From positions 1 through 41,073 of the forward strand of contig NZ_JAGOGJ010000057.1 in the NCBI RefSeq assembly GCF_017996735.1: a stretch of DNA of 41,073 bases. Direction: 5' to 3'. This DNA comes from Niveispirillum sp. GTDB taxonomy: Bacteria > Pseudomonadota > Alphaproteobacteria > Azospirillales > Azospirillaceae. The notes beneath the pieces are model-generated. The model made no database searches, was not told where the DNA came from, and saw nothing but the letters and a program-made list of their open reading frames with translations. A program made the position numbers and the translations under genes. Shown piece after piece: positions 9,401 to 17,320 of the stretch. Numbering within the stretch: position 1 is the first letter of the stretch; every line of letters begins with the position of its first letter.

Positions 9401-10781
9401 GTCCGACCGGCAGCATGCCTATGGCGAACGCGAACGGCGCATATTCCGCACGCTTTGCGCCTATGCCACCATCGCACTCGCCAACATAGAGGCGTTGGAG
9501 GCGCTCCGGATATCGGCAGAGACTTTGGATACGCTGGGCGAGGTCGGTCAGGAAATCACGCGCCATCTCGATCCCGTTGCCGTCGCACAGGCGCTCCACC
9601 GTCACGTTGGCTCCATGCTTCACGCTCCGGCGTTCCACATCTACCGAATGGACCCGGACGGCACCTCCATCACCCGCATATTTGGCCTGGAGGACGGGGC
9701 GCCCATTCCGTCACGCACAATTCCGCTCGACTCCCCCATATCCAATTCGGCCCGTGCCGCGCGCGACAAGACGGAGGTACTGAACGAGATCGAACCGGGC
9801 GAGGTTGATCCCGCCCTTATTCCCGGCACGCGGGCCATGAACACAATGCTGTTCGCGCCACTGATTGTCGATGAACGTGTCCTGGGGGTCATGACCATCC
9901 AATCCGACCGGTACCGGGCCTATGGAGAGCGGGAGCGACGCATTTTCCGCACATTATGCGCCTATGGCGCCATTGCCCTTGCCAATGTCGAGGCGTTGGA
10001 GGCGCTGCGCCGGACACAAGGTGAACTGGTGCAGCGCGAGAAGCTGGCCTCGCTGGGGCAACTGGTCGCCGGCGTCGCCCATGAGGTGAACACGCCACTG
10101 GGCGTGGCGGTGACGGCGGCCAGCACGCTTTCATCTGAACAACAGATGGCCGCCACCGCCTATGCCGATCGCAAATTGTCGCGGACGGAACTGGAACGAT
10201 TTCTGGAAAGGGTCGGTACGGGTGCTGGTCTGATAACCGCAAACCTGGGTCGGGCGGCCGAACTGATCCGCAGTTTCAAGCAGGTTGCTGCCGACCAGAC
10301 CAGTGACGACCGTCGGCGCGTCGATCTGCGGGCCTATCTTGACGATATCCTGCGCAGTTTGGCGCCAATGCTGAAGCAGGCGGGGGTGGATGCCAGCGTC
10401 AGCGGCCCAGAGGGACTGACCCTGTCGACGCTGCCGGGACCCTTGGCCCAGGTCGTCACCAATCTTGTGCAGAATGCCGTCCTGCATGCCTTCGACGGCG
10501 TGGCGGCGCCACAGATCACCGTGTCCGTGGCCGCCGGCGCCGCCAGGGGCTTCACGATCAGTGTTGTCGACAACGGAACCGGTATGCCGCCGGATGTGCG
10601 CGAGAGGGCATTCGACCCGTTCTTCACGACCAGACGCGGTTCCGGCGGCACCGGCCTTGGTCTGCACATCGTCCATAATCTGGTGACGGGTCCGCTTGGC
10701 GGCAGCATCCTGCTGGACAGTGCCCCCGGTGCTGGCACCCGCTTCACCATCCAGTTGGCCAAGAATGGAGAATCCGTGTGA
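6489..10781 (+). CDS. Large periplasmic-propeller sensor histidine kinase with tandem GAF domains
   Basis: The preferred start is GTG 6489, with GGGGG 7 bases upstream and a signal sequence (CLRLLRLLSVVLLMLLLCGGAAA) directly after it. ATG 6495 and ATG 6420 are alternatives, but 6420 has no ribosome-binding site. From 6489 the product has 1430 residues. About residues 32-670 hold repeated two-component-propeller blades (LWIGTQGGLARYDG, VWVGSYSTGLNIID and others). About 672-788 is a Y_Y_Y domain (ELNRYAYRLDGFDAGWTE) and about 797-817 a membrane helix. Two near-identical GAF domains follow (about 846-1007 and 1013-1174). The kinase core has the H-box GVAHEVNTPLGV with His1198, the N-box (NLVQNAV), DNGTGMP and GTGLGLHIV. 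Unlike gut HTCS proteins it has no receiver or DNA-binding domain. It should sense a periplasmic ligand and phosphorylate the adjoining response regulator, whose start overlaps its stop (GTGA). Confidence 0.93.
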   Translation: MKMLMSDCLRLLRLLSVVLLMLLLCGGAAADDSRWKGLVDPIFDRIDGRDLPHPLVTAVAQDKEGFLWIGTQGGLARYDGYRFLSFLPAPNKLDSLPEGSIETLYLDWQDRLWLGTAGNSGLVLYDRDQNRFRTWRRDPAGRTGPRNGRLFVIRQIDNDHLLLGGNAGLDQFDSVAGTFMPIPLGSANAVQPAVHDLIDDGAGNVWAATADGLFLRRAGQAAFQRQDVPDLLVAGQNSPAFSLGLDSAGNLWVGGRDVLVMLGADGHVQRTYRHSAGDPDGIVPGDKQAILEVSPGIVWVGSYSTGLNIIDVRQRRVRMISAEPGNVSALASGGIHAMAMDRSGLVWIANSEGGLVRVRPQADAIMTLSAAGARRVSPQNAMAVTADKTGRLWIGNREGELTVLDASRDRRERLVPHSLGTPIRSFVELPDGQMLLGGPTLCLVSQDRYQSRCLPETQGLKGATVTAFARRDGIIWVGTTNGLYKWPALDAPLEPVAPGLLSSNHIWHLRFDRSGHLWIGMREGSIDRFEPTTGKIDHFIHDPDNPASIAPGFKSSILQDSQGRIWVGAIGGPLSILTERPDGDMDIRHIGRADGMPHENVGAMAEDGQGRIWASTAKGLAVIDPHSLKARALGPADGVSINNYWAGSVAEVADGTLFFGGVGGVTLVRPAAWQPRAFTPPVVITSLRLAGKNGPETLSRPPPDGFTLSPGQREFAAEFAALDMAAPELNRYAYRLDGFDAGWTETTAANRVAAYTNLPPGNYVLRVRGTNGSGDWSPVEVALRVRVEPLWYETGSFMVVLAVAGLAAVGLLLHGRTHYLRRRQVELQKEVEARTAELQMSADTLHALSTIGQEATRRFDADAKVAGALHRHVNTLLHAPSFCIFRVDRNSGTLIQTFGVEDDRPFTRDPIPLSSTKSMAARAAREKIEVHQVWSPGDNMPPQAPGTRVMYTVLFAPLIVDDQVLGVLSIQSDRQHAYGERERRIFRTLCAYATIALANIEALEALRISAETLDTLGEVGQEITRHLDPVAVAQALHRHVGSMLHAPAFHIYRMDPDGTSITRIFGLEDGAPIPSRTIPLDSPISNSARAARDKTEVLNEIEPGEVDPALIPGTRAMNTMLFAPLIVDERVLGVMTIQSDRYRAYGERERRIFRTLCAYGAIALANVEALEALRRTQGELVQREKLASLGQLVAGVAHEVNTPLGVAVTAASTLSSEQQMAATAYADRKLSRTELERFLERVGTGAGLITANLGRAAELIRSFKQVAADQTSDDRRRVDLRAYLDDILRSLAPMLKQAGVDASVSGPEGLTLSTLPGPLAQVVTNLVQNAVLHAFDGVAAPQITVSVAAGAARGFTISVVDNGTGMPPDVRERAFDPFFTTRRGSGGTGLGLHIVHNLVTGPLGGSILLDSAPGAGTRFTIQLAKNGESV
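9019..10011 (+). repeat. Tandem intragenic duplication encoding two GAF domains (period 501 bases)
   Basis: Two consecutive segments of the kinase gene encode matching GAF domains, for example GALHRHVNTLLHAP versus QALHRHVGSMLHAP and AYGERERRIFRTLCAYATIALANIEALEAL versus the same motif with G and V changes. Matching DNA words sit exactly 501 bases apart at both ends: 9090 versus 9591, and GGCGTTGGAGGCGCT at 9491 versus 9992. This points to a duplication of 167 codons with no net insertion or deletion since. Confidence 0.9.
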
Positions 10782-11599
10782 CCGACAATGACGATATCTT
10801 CTATGCCGATGCACCGGACGAAACAGACAAGGGGATCGATGACCCCTGGGTCGTGCTGATTGTCGACGATGATCAAGCCGTTCACGACATCACCGTCTTC
10901 GCCTTGGGCACGACACGCTTTCGCGACCGGCCGTTGCGGTTCCTGCACGCCTACTCGGCGAAGGAGGGGCTGGAGCTGGTTCGAGCAAACGACGATCTGG
11001 CTCTGATCTTCCTGGATGTGGTGATGGAAACGGAGGATGCGGGGCTGCGGTTCGTCCACTGCGTGCGCCGCGATCTGGACCGGTTGGCGGTTCGTGTCGT
11101 CCTGCGCACGGGCCAGCCTGGCCGCGCGCCCGAAAAGAGGATTATCGTTGAGTATGATATCAACGATTACAAGGAGAAGACGGAACTGACCGTCGATAAG
11201 CTGTTTGTTTCGACGGTTGCGGCTCTGCGGGCCTATGACGATATCCGCAGCATCGAACGGTTGAAGGATGCGGCTTACAACACGTTGATTCACGAAGCCG
11301 GACTGGGCCGGCAGCTCTTGGATTTCGTGCCGACGCCGTTGCTGCATGTCGATGACACACTCTCGGTCACGGCATGCAACCCGCCGGCGGCGGCTCTGCT
11401 GGGGTTGCCGGCCGATCAACTGGTGGGTCTGCCCCTGACCGCTTTCGTCGTGGGTGACATTGTCGTCGGGCTTGCCGCCGGTAAAACCGATCTGCCCGTC
11501 CAACTGGCAACGGGGCCAGGACAGCTTACGGCGCGTCCATTCCGGCTGGCGGACGGCACCCGCGACGGCTATTTGCTGAGGCTGGATACGCAGACATGA
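10778..11599 (+). CDS. DUF3369-type response regulator with C-terminal PAS-like domain
   Basis: The start is GTG, overlapping the kinase stop by 4 bases. The 273-residue product begins with a receiver domain (VVLIVDDDQAVHDIT) whose phospho-acceptor is Asp80 in LIFLDVVMET. The fused DUF3369 signature is clear (VLRTGQPGRAPEKRIIVEYDINDYKEKTELT, then LFVSTVAALRAYDDI). Proteins of this family often go on to HD-GYP or other output domains (family knowledge). Here the last roughly 95 residues instead look like a PAS domain (VPTPLLHVDDTLSVTACNPPAAALLG). No DNA-binding or enzymatic output is present, so the regulator must act through a protein partner, perhaps the next gene product or the kinase itself. 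Confidence 0.9.
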   Translation: MTDNDDIFYADAPDETDKGIDDPWVVLIVDDDQAVHDITVFALGTTRFRDRPLRFLHAYSAKEGLELVRANDDLALIFLDVVMETEDAGLRFVHCVRRDLDRLAVRVVLRTGQPGRAPEKRIIVEYDINDYKEKTELTVDKLFVSTVAALRAYDDIRSIERLKDAAYNTLIHEAGLGRQLLDFVPTPLLHVDDTLSVTACNPPAAALLGLPADQLVGLPLTAFVVGDIVVGLAAGKTDLPVQLATGPGQLTARPFRLADGTRDGYLLRLDTQT

Positions 11600-12105
11600 C
11601 CCAACGGCGACATCATACGGTGCTCGATCTGGCGCGTCTGAACGTTCTGATCTATGAGCCAGACCCGGTTGTGCGTTCCGTTCTGCGGGGCATCCTGCAC
11701 GCGTCGGGGGCCCGGTTCATGACCAGCGTCTCCAATCCGGACGATTTGCTTGATCCAGCATCCAGCGCCCGTGCAGCCCTGATCATGGTCAGGATGAGCA
11801 TCGGTGCCCCGCTGATAACGGCCATCCGGAATGGCGGAACCCAACTTGACCGCGCCGTGCCCGTGGTCGCTTTCCAGCCCGATCCGACAATGGCCGACCT
11901 TTATGCCGGCCTGCGTCTGGGCATCGACGAGTTCCTGGCGGTCCCTTTTACGGCCCGCGCCGTGGTGGCCAAGGTGACATCGGTCCTTCAGAACCCCAAG
12001 CCTATCCTGGAGGAAGGGGATTATTTCGGTCCTGACAACCGCACCGTGCTGCAAACCCTGCGGACGGCGGTCTGGGGGAAGCCGCCCGGCTGCACAAGCG
12101 GCTGA
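11596..12105 (+). CDS. Degenerate CheY-like receiver protein (pseudo-receiver)
   Basis: This 169-residue protein starts in an ATGA overlap with the DUF3369 regulator. It keeps the receiver-fold pattern: NVLIYEPDPVVRSVLRGIL for strand 1 and helix 1, ALIMVRMSIG for strand 3, VPVVAFQPDP for strand 4, and a final GIDEFLAVPFTARAVVAKV resembling the strand-5 K/P turn region. The position expected to hold the phospho-acceptor Asp is Arg66 (LIMVRM), and the strand-5 lysine is also not evident. A YFGPDNR motif near the end resembles the GPDRR tail seen in some alphaproteobacterial single-domain receivers. It is probably a phosphorylation-independent adaptor in this three-gene signalling unit. Confidence 0.75.
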   Translation: MTQRRHHTVLDLARLNVLIYEPDPVVRSVLRGILHASGARFMTSVSNPDDLLDPASSARAALIMVRMSIGAPLITAIRNGGTQLDRAVPVVAFQPDPTMADLYAGLRLGIDEFLAVPFTARAVVAKVTSVLQNPKPILEEGDYFGPDNRTVLQTLRTAVWGKPPGCTSG

Positions 12106-12200
12106 ACCGATAGTGTGAACGCCTTTACGGAGGATGCGGGACAACCGGTTATCGACCCTGTCCGTCATGAGAACAAGCAGGACACCGGGCGGCAGGCCGC

Positions 12201-13574
12201 CTAATCCGTGCTTCGGGTGATGCGGATGCCCAGCTTCTTGACGCGGTGCCACAGGCTGCGTTCCGTGATGCCCAGCCGCTCGGCCGCTCGGGCCTGGATA
12301 CCGCCGCATTCGCGCAAGGCCCTGGTGACAATCTCCCGCTCCACCCGTTCCAACTCCCCGTCCAGATTGGATGGAAGGGCAGACGGCGTGGTCCGGGCAA
12401 GTTTGGGCCGATCCTCGAAAAGGTAAGGCGGCAGGTCGCCCACCTCCACCACCGGTCCCTGGGCGACGATGACCGCCCGTTCGATACAGTTCTGCAATTC
12501 CCGGATATTGCCCGGCCAGCGATAGGCCTCCATCGCCGCCAGGGCGGGGCGGGAAAACCCCGTCAGGCGTTTACCCATCGACGCCGCATGCCGGGCCAGG
12601 AAATGCAGCGACAGGGTCTCGATATCCCCTGCCCTTTCCCGCAACGCCGGGACATCGATGGGAAAGACATTGAGGCGATAATAGAGATCCTCCCGGAAAC
12701 TGCCCTTCTCCGCCTCGCGCCGCAGGTCGCGATGGCTGGCCGCAATGAAACGGACATCGACCTTGATGGAACGGGTGCCCCCCACCATCTCGAATGTCTG
12801 TTCCTGAATGGCGCGCAGCACCTTGGCCTGAAGCGCCAGCGGCATATCCCCGATTTCGTCCAGGAACAGTGTACCGCCGTCGGCCAGCGCGAAGCGTCCC
12901 TCACGCGCGGATGTCGCGCCGGTGAAGGCCCCTTTGACATGACCGAACAGCTCGCTTTCGATCAGCGTCTCAGGAATGGCGGCGCAATTCACGGCTATGA
13001 AGGGTTTCTGGCGGCGCTGGCTATTGTCATGGATGGCGCGGGCGATCAGTTCCTTGCCGGTACCGCTCTCGCCATACAAAAGCACGGTGGCGCGGCTGTC
13101 ACAGACCTCGGTGATTCGCTTCAGTACCTGCCGCAGCGGATCACTGCTGCCCACCAGGCGCCCGAAATCGAACTTGTCGCGCAGTTCCTGACGCAGGCGG
13201 CGGTTATCCTCCTCCGCCTCGCGCAGTTTCAGGGCGCGGCCGATGGTGGCGACCACATCCTCGATCTCGAACGGCTTGGCGATATAGTCGAACGCCCCCT
13301 CGCGGATCAGGGCCACGGCATCGCGGACCGAGGCATAGGCGGTCATGATGATGACGGGCAGTTCGGGCCGTGCCTCCCGCAGCATACCCAGCAGGTCGCG
13401 ACCGGATGCGCCCGGCATTCGCAGGTCGGTCAGGACCAGCCTCACGGGATTTTCGTCCAGAAACGACAGGGCCGCCGCCACGCTGTCCACGGCGTGCGTG
13501 TCGAAGCCTCTTGCCTTCAAACCCGCCGCCGTCACCTGGCCCAGCCGCGCCTCGTCATCAACGATCAGGATCAA
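12201..13574 (-). CDS. NtrC-family sigma-54-dependent response regulator
   Basis: This 457-residue activator has a receiver (residues 1-120, phospho-acceptor Asp50 in LVLTDLRMPG), an AAA+ domain (Walker A GESGTGKE 168-175, sigma-54 contact loop GAFTGA 215-220, Walker B GGTLFLDE 233-240) and a C-terminal FIS-type helix-turn-helix (ARAAERLGITERSLWHRVKKLGI). All elements for activation of sigma-54 RNA polymerase are intact. The start is a TTG that overlaps the stop of the kinase gene (TTGA), with a G-rich ribosome-binding site upstream. It is the last gene of the 18956-12201 operon. Its likely targets are the paired sigma-54 promoters at 18996-19010 and 19205-19220, which would make it self-activating. 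Confidence 0.95.
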   Translation of the reverse strand: MILIVDDEARLGQVTAAGLKARGFDTHAVDSVAAALSFLDENPVRLVLTDLRMPGASGRDLLGMLREARPELPVIIMTAYASVRDAVALIREGAFDYIAKPFEIEDVVATIGRALKLREAEEDNRRLRQELRDKFDFGRLVGSSDPLRQVLKRITEVCDSRATVLLYGESGTGKELIARAIHDNSQRRQKPFIAVNCAAIPETLIESELFGHVKGAFTGATSAREGRFALADGGTLFLDEIGDMPLALQAKVLRAIQEQTFEMVGGTRSIKVDVRFIAASHRDLRREAEKGSFREDLYYRLNVFPIDVPALRERAGDIETLSLHFLARHAASMGKRLTGFSRPALAAMEAYRWPGNIRELQNCIERAVIVAQGPVVEVGDLPPYLFEDRPKLARTTPSALPSNLDGELERVEREIVTRALRECGGIQARAAERLGITERSLWHRVKKLGIRITRSTD

Positions 13575-15322
13575 GACAGTTCCCCCCGCCCGGATGGTGC
13601 TTTCGGCAGCCGCAGGATGAAGCAGCTACCGCCGTCGGGACCGCTTTCGCAGGTCACTTCGCCGCCATGCTGTTCCACGATATGACGCACGCGGGCCAGT
13701 CCCAGGCCGGTGCCACGCGGTTTGGTGGTAACAAATGGATCGAAGATGCGGTCGCGCACCTCCGGGGCGATGCCGGCCCCCGTATCGGCGATGCGCACCT
13801 GCACGACCTCCCCCGTGGCCTCCATGCCGACGGTGATGGTGCCGCCACCGGCCATAGCATCCATGGCGTTCAGCAGGATGTTCAAGAACACCTGATGCAA
13901 CTGTTCGGCATCGGCCTGAATGACCAGGGGGGCGCTGCCCCCCTCCCTTGCCACCCGGATGCCGCGCTGTTCCAGGTCGTGGGCGGCGAAGGCCAGCACG
14001 CCATCCAGTTCCGCCGCGACGTCCACCTGCGCACGGCGCAGCGTGCGGGGTCGTGCATAGTCCAGCAACTCACGCACCAGATGGTCGATGCGTTCAACCT
14101 CATCCAGCACAAATCCAACCAGCCTCTCACCCTCCGACGGCAGTTCGGAGGTCATACGCAGGACCTGGCTGGACGTCTTGATGATGCCAAGCGGATTGCG
14201 GATCTCGTGCGCCAGAACGGCCGCCGCCTCGCCGAGGGAGGCCAGTTGCTCGCGCCGTCGCACCTCTGCCTCACGTTCACGCATCATCTCCAGCCGCGCC
14301 GCCATCTCGTTGAAGCCGACCGCCAGTTCGGTCAGTTCGCCACCGCCGGCCACGGCAAGCCGTGCGCGGAAATCGCCTTCCCGCACGCGCCGCAAGGCGC
14401 GCGTCAGCCGCGCCAGGGGGCGGGAGATCAGCGTTGAGAGTGACAGGGCCACCACCAGGGAGATGAAGGCAGCACCGGCCGCCAGCGCCAGGAACAATTC
14501 CTGAGCGCGCACATGGGACAGCAAGGACAGCTGATTGGCCAGCCGGCAGGAGACGATACCCACCAGCACACCGTCTTGATCGCGCAGGGCGGCAAAACCG
14601 GCCGCCACACCCTTGTCGTCCTGCGGGGGGGCGATCAGGCTGCTGCTGCCCCCCGACAGGGTTTTCAGCACCACCTCCGGCAAGGGGGTCATCCCGCCGC
14701 TCACCTGCACAACCTTGCCCGCCGAAACGGCATAGACCTCGATCACCAGACCCGGAACGCCCTCGGTCATGTCCACCATGATCCCGTCCCAACGGTCGGC
14801 GACGAAGGCGTAGTAACGCTTGCCGTCCCGCTCGAACTGACGGGATGCGCCCATCAGCAGCAGATTGCTGCCGTCCGCAGCGGTCGCAACGAAGAAGCTG
14901 CTGCGCTCGGCATGCGGCAGCCAGGAACCGTCGCCCACCAGTCCCTGAACAAACAGCACCGGACCGTCCGCTTCATAGACGGCGACCGCGTCGTACCCGA
15001 CAGAGGTCAGCAGATGCGCGCTGAAATCGACGGGTCCGTTGTTCAGTGTATCGGCACTGTTGGTCAGACTGGCGGCGATGATGCCGGCGGCTTGACGTGC
15101 TTCGGCCTCATCCTCGGCCGACCGCGCCGCGAAAAACACGGCGGCCTCCTCCAGCCACTTCTCCATACCGGACGCGAAGGAGGCGGAAATGATGTCCGCA
15201 GCGATGTAGCAGGCCAGCAGCACGGGCACCGCGCTGACAAAGATGAAGGCGATGACCAGCCGCCAGCGCAGGCGCATGTCGGGCAGCAGCGATGGTCCCA
15301 CACCGTTCCATGGCAGCTTCAT
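13571..15322 (-). CDS. Membrane sensor histidine kinase, partner of the NtrC-type regulator
   Basis: The 583-residue product has a first membrane helix (about 20-45), a periplasmic sensor region (about 46-265) and a second helix (about 268-295). A HAMP domain (ISRPLARLTRALRRVREGDF) follows, then HisKA with the H-box VLAHEIRNPLGI (His372) and a HATPase domain (NILLNAMDAM, DTGAGI, GTGLGLARV). It overlaps the upstream FemAB-like gene by ATGA and the downstream regulator by TTGA, so the pair is a classic NtrB/NtrC-type two-component system. The periplasmic sensor matches no domain I can name, so the signal is unknown; an envelope or glycan-precursor cue is an inference from the operon. Confidence 0.93.
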   Translation of the reverse strand: MKLPWNGVGPSLLPDMRLRWRLVIAFIFVSAVPVLLACYIAADIISASFASGMEKWLEEAAVFFAARSAEDEAEARQAAGIIAASLTNSADTLNNGPVDFSAHLLTSVGYDAVAVYEADGPVLFVQGLVGDGSWLPHAERSSFFVATAADGSNLLLMGASRQFERDGKRYYAFVADRWDGIMVDMTEGVPGLVIEVYAVSAGKVVQVSGGMTPLPEVVLKTLSGGSSSLIAPPQDDKGVAAGFAALRDQDGVLVGIVSCRLANQLSLLSHVRAQELFLALAAGAAFISLVVALSLSTLISRPLARLTRALRRVREGDFRARLAVAGGGELTELAVGFNEMAARLEMMREREAEVRRREQLASLGEAAAVLAHEIRNPLGIIKTSSQVLRMTSELPSEGERLVGFVLDEVERIDHLVRELLDYARPRTLRRAQVDVAAELDGVLAFAAHDLEQRGIRVAREGGSAPLVIQADAEQLHQVFLNILLNAMDAMAGGGTITVGMEATGEVVQVRIADTGAGIAPEVRDRIFDPFVTTKPRGTGLGLARVRHIVEQHGGEVTCESGPDGGSCFILRLPKAPSGRGELS

Positions 15323-16461
15323 GCGCCGTCTCCGCCCGCACGGGCACGCAGTTCCGGGTCCCAGCGGTCAAAACCAAGATAGCGGGCCACCCGACGCAAC
15401 AGGTAGTTCAAAACGACGCCGCGACAGCGCACGAGATTGACGGAAGGGATGAGCATGCTGGCGAACCGGAGCTTGGACGCGTAGGCCGTTTGTCCGGATT
15501 GTAGCAGCCGGCGGCCGGATTTCAGTGTGAAACGCACATTCTCCATCCAGCTCAGGACATAGAGATTATGGTCCCGCGCCAGCGGATATTCCATGCCCAG
15601 GAACTTGTCGATCACCCGGTCATCGTCCAGCAGCAACAGATTGAAGGCCGCCAACCGGTCCCCGACCCAATAAAGGACAAATCTGGCCCGGCTCCCGAGA
15701 GCCGCCGGAACATCGCGGAAATAGCCTTCCGGCAGTTCCTCGAACGCCCCGTAGCGCAGGCTGGAATGAGTTCGCGTACTCTCATAAAGCGCTTCGATCC
15801 GGGGCAGCAGGTCGCCCGCCACCGCGCGATGTTCGATACGCACGGCGCCGGCCCCGCGCTGCTTTCGTCTGATATCCTTGCGGGTGGCCGACGACAGGCG
15901 CTCCAGATAGGTTCCTTCGTCCCCGACACCCGTCAGGTCCAGCACGGCAACGGGCAGGCTGGTGACCGTGGTATAGCCGGCCGGTGTCAGCAGGGATGGC
16001 AGCCACCCGGCCTCACCCCCTGAGATGTCCTTGAAAGCGATCAGCCGCGCGCCCCGACGCTGTGCCTCACCCTCCAACAGATCAAGAAACAGACGGACAG
16101 CCCGCCGCCTGGTTTCATCGGGCAGGCCAGGACGCTGGATAAAGGGGCAACGTTCGGTCAGGGCCGACCCAACCCCCAGCAGGCGCCAGACCATCAGGCC
16201 CGGCAACAGACGGACCAGGGCCCCGGCGATGGACGCCGCGCGCCCGTCCTGGAATGGCGTGTCGAGCCGGTATTCAATCTCGAACAGGGGCGCGGCCAGT
16301 ACCAGACCGTCGTTATCCAGGACCGCGGCAACCCTGACGCCGCAGGCCTTCAGATAGGCCCAGCCTTCCGCCTCGCCGGGGATACAGCCATTCCACTGGG
16401 ACGGCGACAGCTCATCAACACCGCCCATTATCCCGGCCCGCAGGTCGCTGTCAGTCGCCAT
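15319..16461 (-). CDS. FemAB/GNAT-like acyl- or aminoacyl-transferase
   Basis: The start ATG 16461 is chosen because AAGGTGG lies 6 bases upstream; the frame is open further up but would overlap the hydrolase gene widely. The 380-residue product has the duplicated GNAT-type fold of the FemAB / Acetyltransf_6 group. Its central region is basic (SSATRKDIRRKQRGAG), followed by YESTRTHSSLRYGAFEELP, RFVLYWVGDRLAAFNLLLLDDDRVIDKFLGMEYPLARDHNLY and a conserved-looking SWMENVRFTLKSGRRLLQSGQTAY. Such enzymes move amino acids or acyl groups onto cell-wall or glycan precursors (family knowledge). Its overlaps (11 bases with the hydrolase, ATGA with the kinase) place it in the sigma-54-type operon. The substrate is unknown. 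Confidence 0.75.
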   Translation of the reverse strand: MATDSDLRAGIMGGVDELSPSQWNGCIPGEAEGWAYLKACGVRVAAVLDNDGLVLAAPLFEIEYRLDTPFQDGRAASIAGALVRLLPGLMVWRLLGVGSALTERCPFIQRPGLPDETRRRAVRLFLDLLEGEAQRRGARLIAFKDISGGEAGWLPSLLTPAGYTTVTSLPVAVLDLTGVGDEGTYLERLSSATRKDIRRKQRGAGAVRIEHRAVAGDLLPRIEALYESTRTHSSLRYGAFEELPEGYFRDVPAALGSRARFVLYWVGDRLAAFNLLLLDDDRVIDKFLGMEYPLARDHNLYVLSWMENVRFTLKSGRRLLQSGQTAYASKLRFASMLIPSVNLVRCRGVVLNYLLRRVARYLGFDRWDPELRARAGGDGA

Positions 16462-17320
16462 TGGCCACCTTGGCGCGCAGGGGCAATGGCGTGGTATCGG
16501 CCGCCAGGGCGGACAGGAAACCGTTGACGCGGGCCGCAACCAGATCGCGCTGACCGTCCACCGTGACCAGATGGTAGCTGTCCTCCAGCACCAGCGCCTC
16601 CACCCGTCCGGCGAGGCGGCGCTGCAGGTGCAAAGTGTTGGACAAGTCGGCGATATCGTCATGGCGCGCATGAACCAGCAATGCCGGCTGGCGGACCTGG
16701 GCCAAGTGCCGATTCACATCGTCGGTCAACCGCCACATCTCCCGGATGGCGCCAGAAGGTGTGGACAGCAGGCCGGCGGCGGCGCTGTTCCCGCTGTGCA
16801 TGGCGCGCACGACGGCGGCCCGGATCCGCTCATCCTTGATGCCATAGGGCGGGCGCTCCACAAAGGACAGCCGGGGGCCGATCGGCGTATGGATCAGCAC
16901 GCGCAGCAGGAACCCGTACCAGGGGATGGACCAGCCATCATGGCGCAGGGTCGGCGCCAACATGATCAGGCCCTGCACCTGATCGGGCCGCAAGGCCGCC
17001 AGCCGCGCGGCCAGCAAGGCCCCCATGGACAGGCCGCCGACAACGACCCGTCCGCAGTCGCGTGCCAGCCGGGCCAACCCCGCCTCCACCTCGGCATACC
17101 AGTCCTGCCAGGGGGTGCAGGCCAGTTCATCGGCCGTGCCGCAATGGCCGGGAAGACGACAGCACAGCACGTCGGCCCCCGCGTCGCGCGCCTTGCGGGC
17201 CAGGGGTTTCATCTCCACCGGCGTACCGCCCAGACCGTGGATCAGCAACAGACCCAGGCGTTGCCCGCCGACGCCGGTACCGGGCAGATAAATGGAATGG
17301 TCATTCGTCATGTCGGCCAT
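16451..17320 (-). CDS. Alpha/beta hydrolase (carboxylesterase / monoacylglycerol-lipase-like)
   Basis: The 289-residue protein has a complete serine-hydrolase set: oxyanion HGLGG (28-32), nucleophile Ser98 in GLSMG, an acid in HARHDDIAD (Asp221 or 222) and His250 in DSYHLV. No signal peptide is visible, so it is probably cytosolic. The profile fits the serine aminopeptidase S33 / Est30-type carboxylesterases acting on acyl esters. The start at 17320 overlaps the ureohydrolase-like gene by 13 bases; the in-frame ATG 17311 is an alternative. In this operon it may remove an acyl group from a glycan or lipid precursor, but this is inference. Confidence 0.85.
   Translation of the reverse strand: MADMTNDHSIYLPGTGVGGQRLGLLLIHGLGGTPVEMKPLARKARDAGADVLCCRLPGHCGTADELACTPWQDWYAEVEAGLARLARDCGRVVVGGLSMGALLAARLAALRPDQVQGLIMLAPTLRHDGWSIPWYGFLLRVLIHTPIGPRLSFVERPPYGIKDERIRAAVVRAMHSGNSAAAGLLSTPSGAIREMWRLTDDVNRHLAQVRQPALLVHARHDDIADLSNTLHLQRRLAGRVEALVLEDSYHLVTVDGQRDLVAARVNGFLSALAADTTPLPLRAKVANGD

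Noticed and set aside
12106..12200. GGCGGC-AG-GCCGCC repeat near 12188-12201 as a terminator between convergent genes
   Set aside because: The loop is only 2 bases, no T run follows on either strand, and the repeat runs into the stop codon region of the NtrC-type gene.
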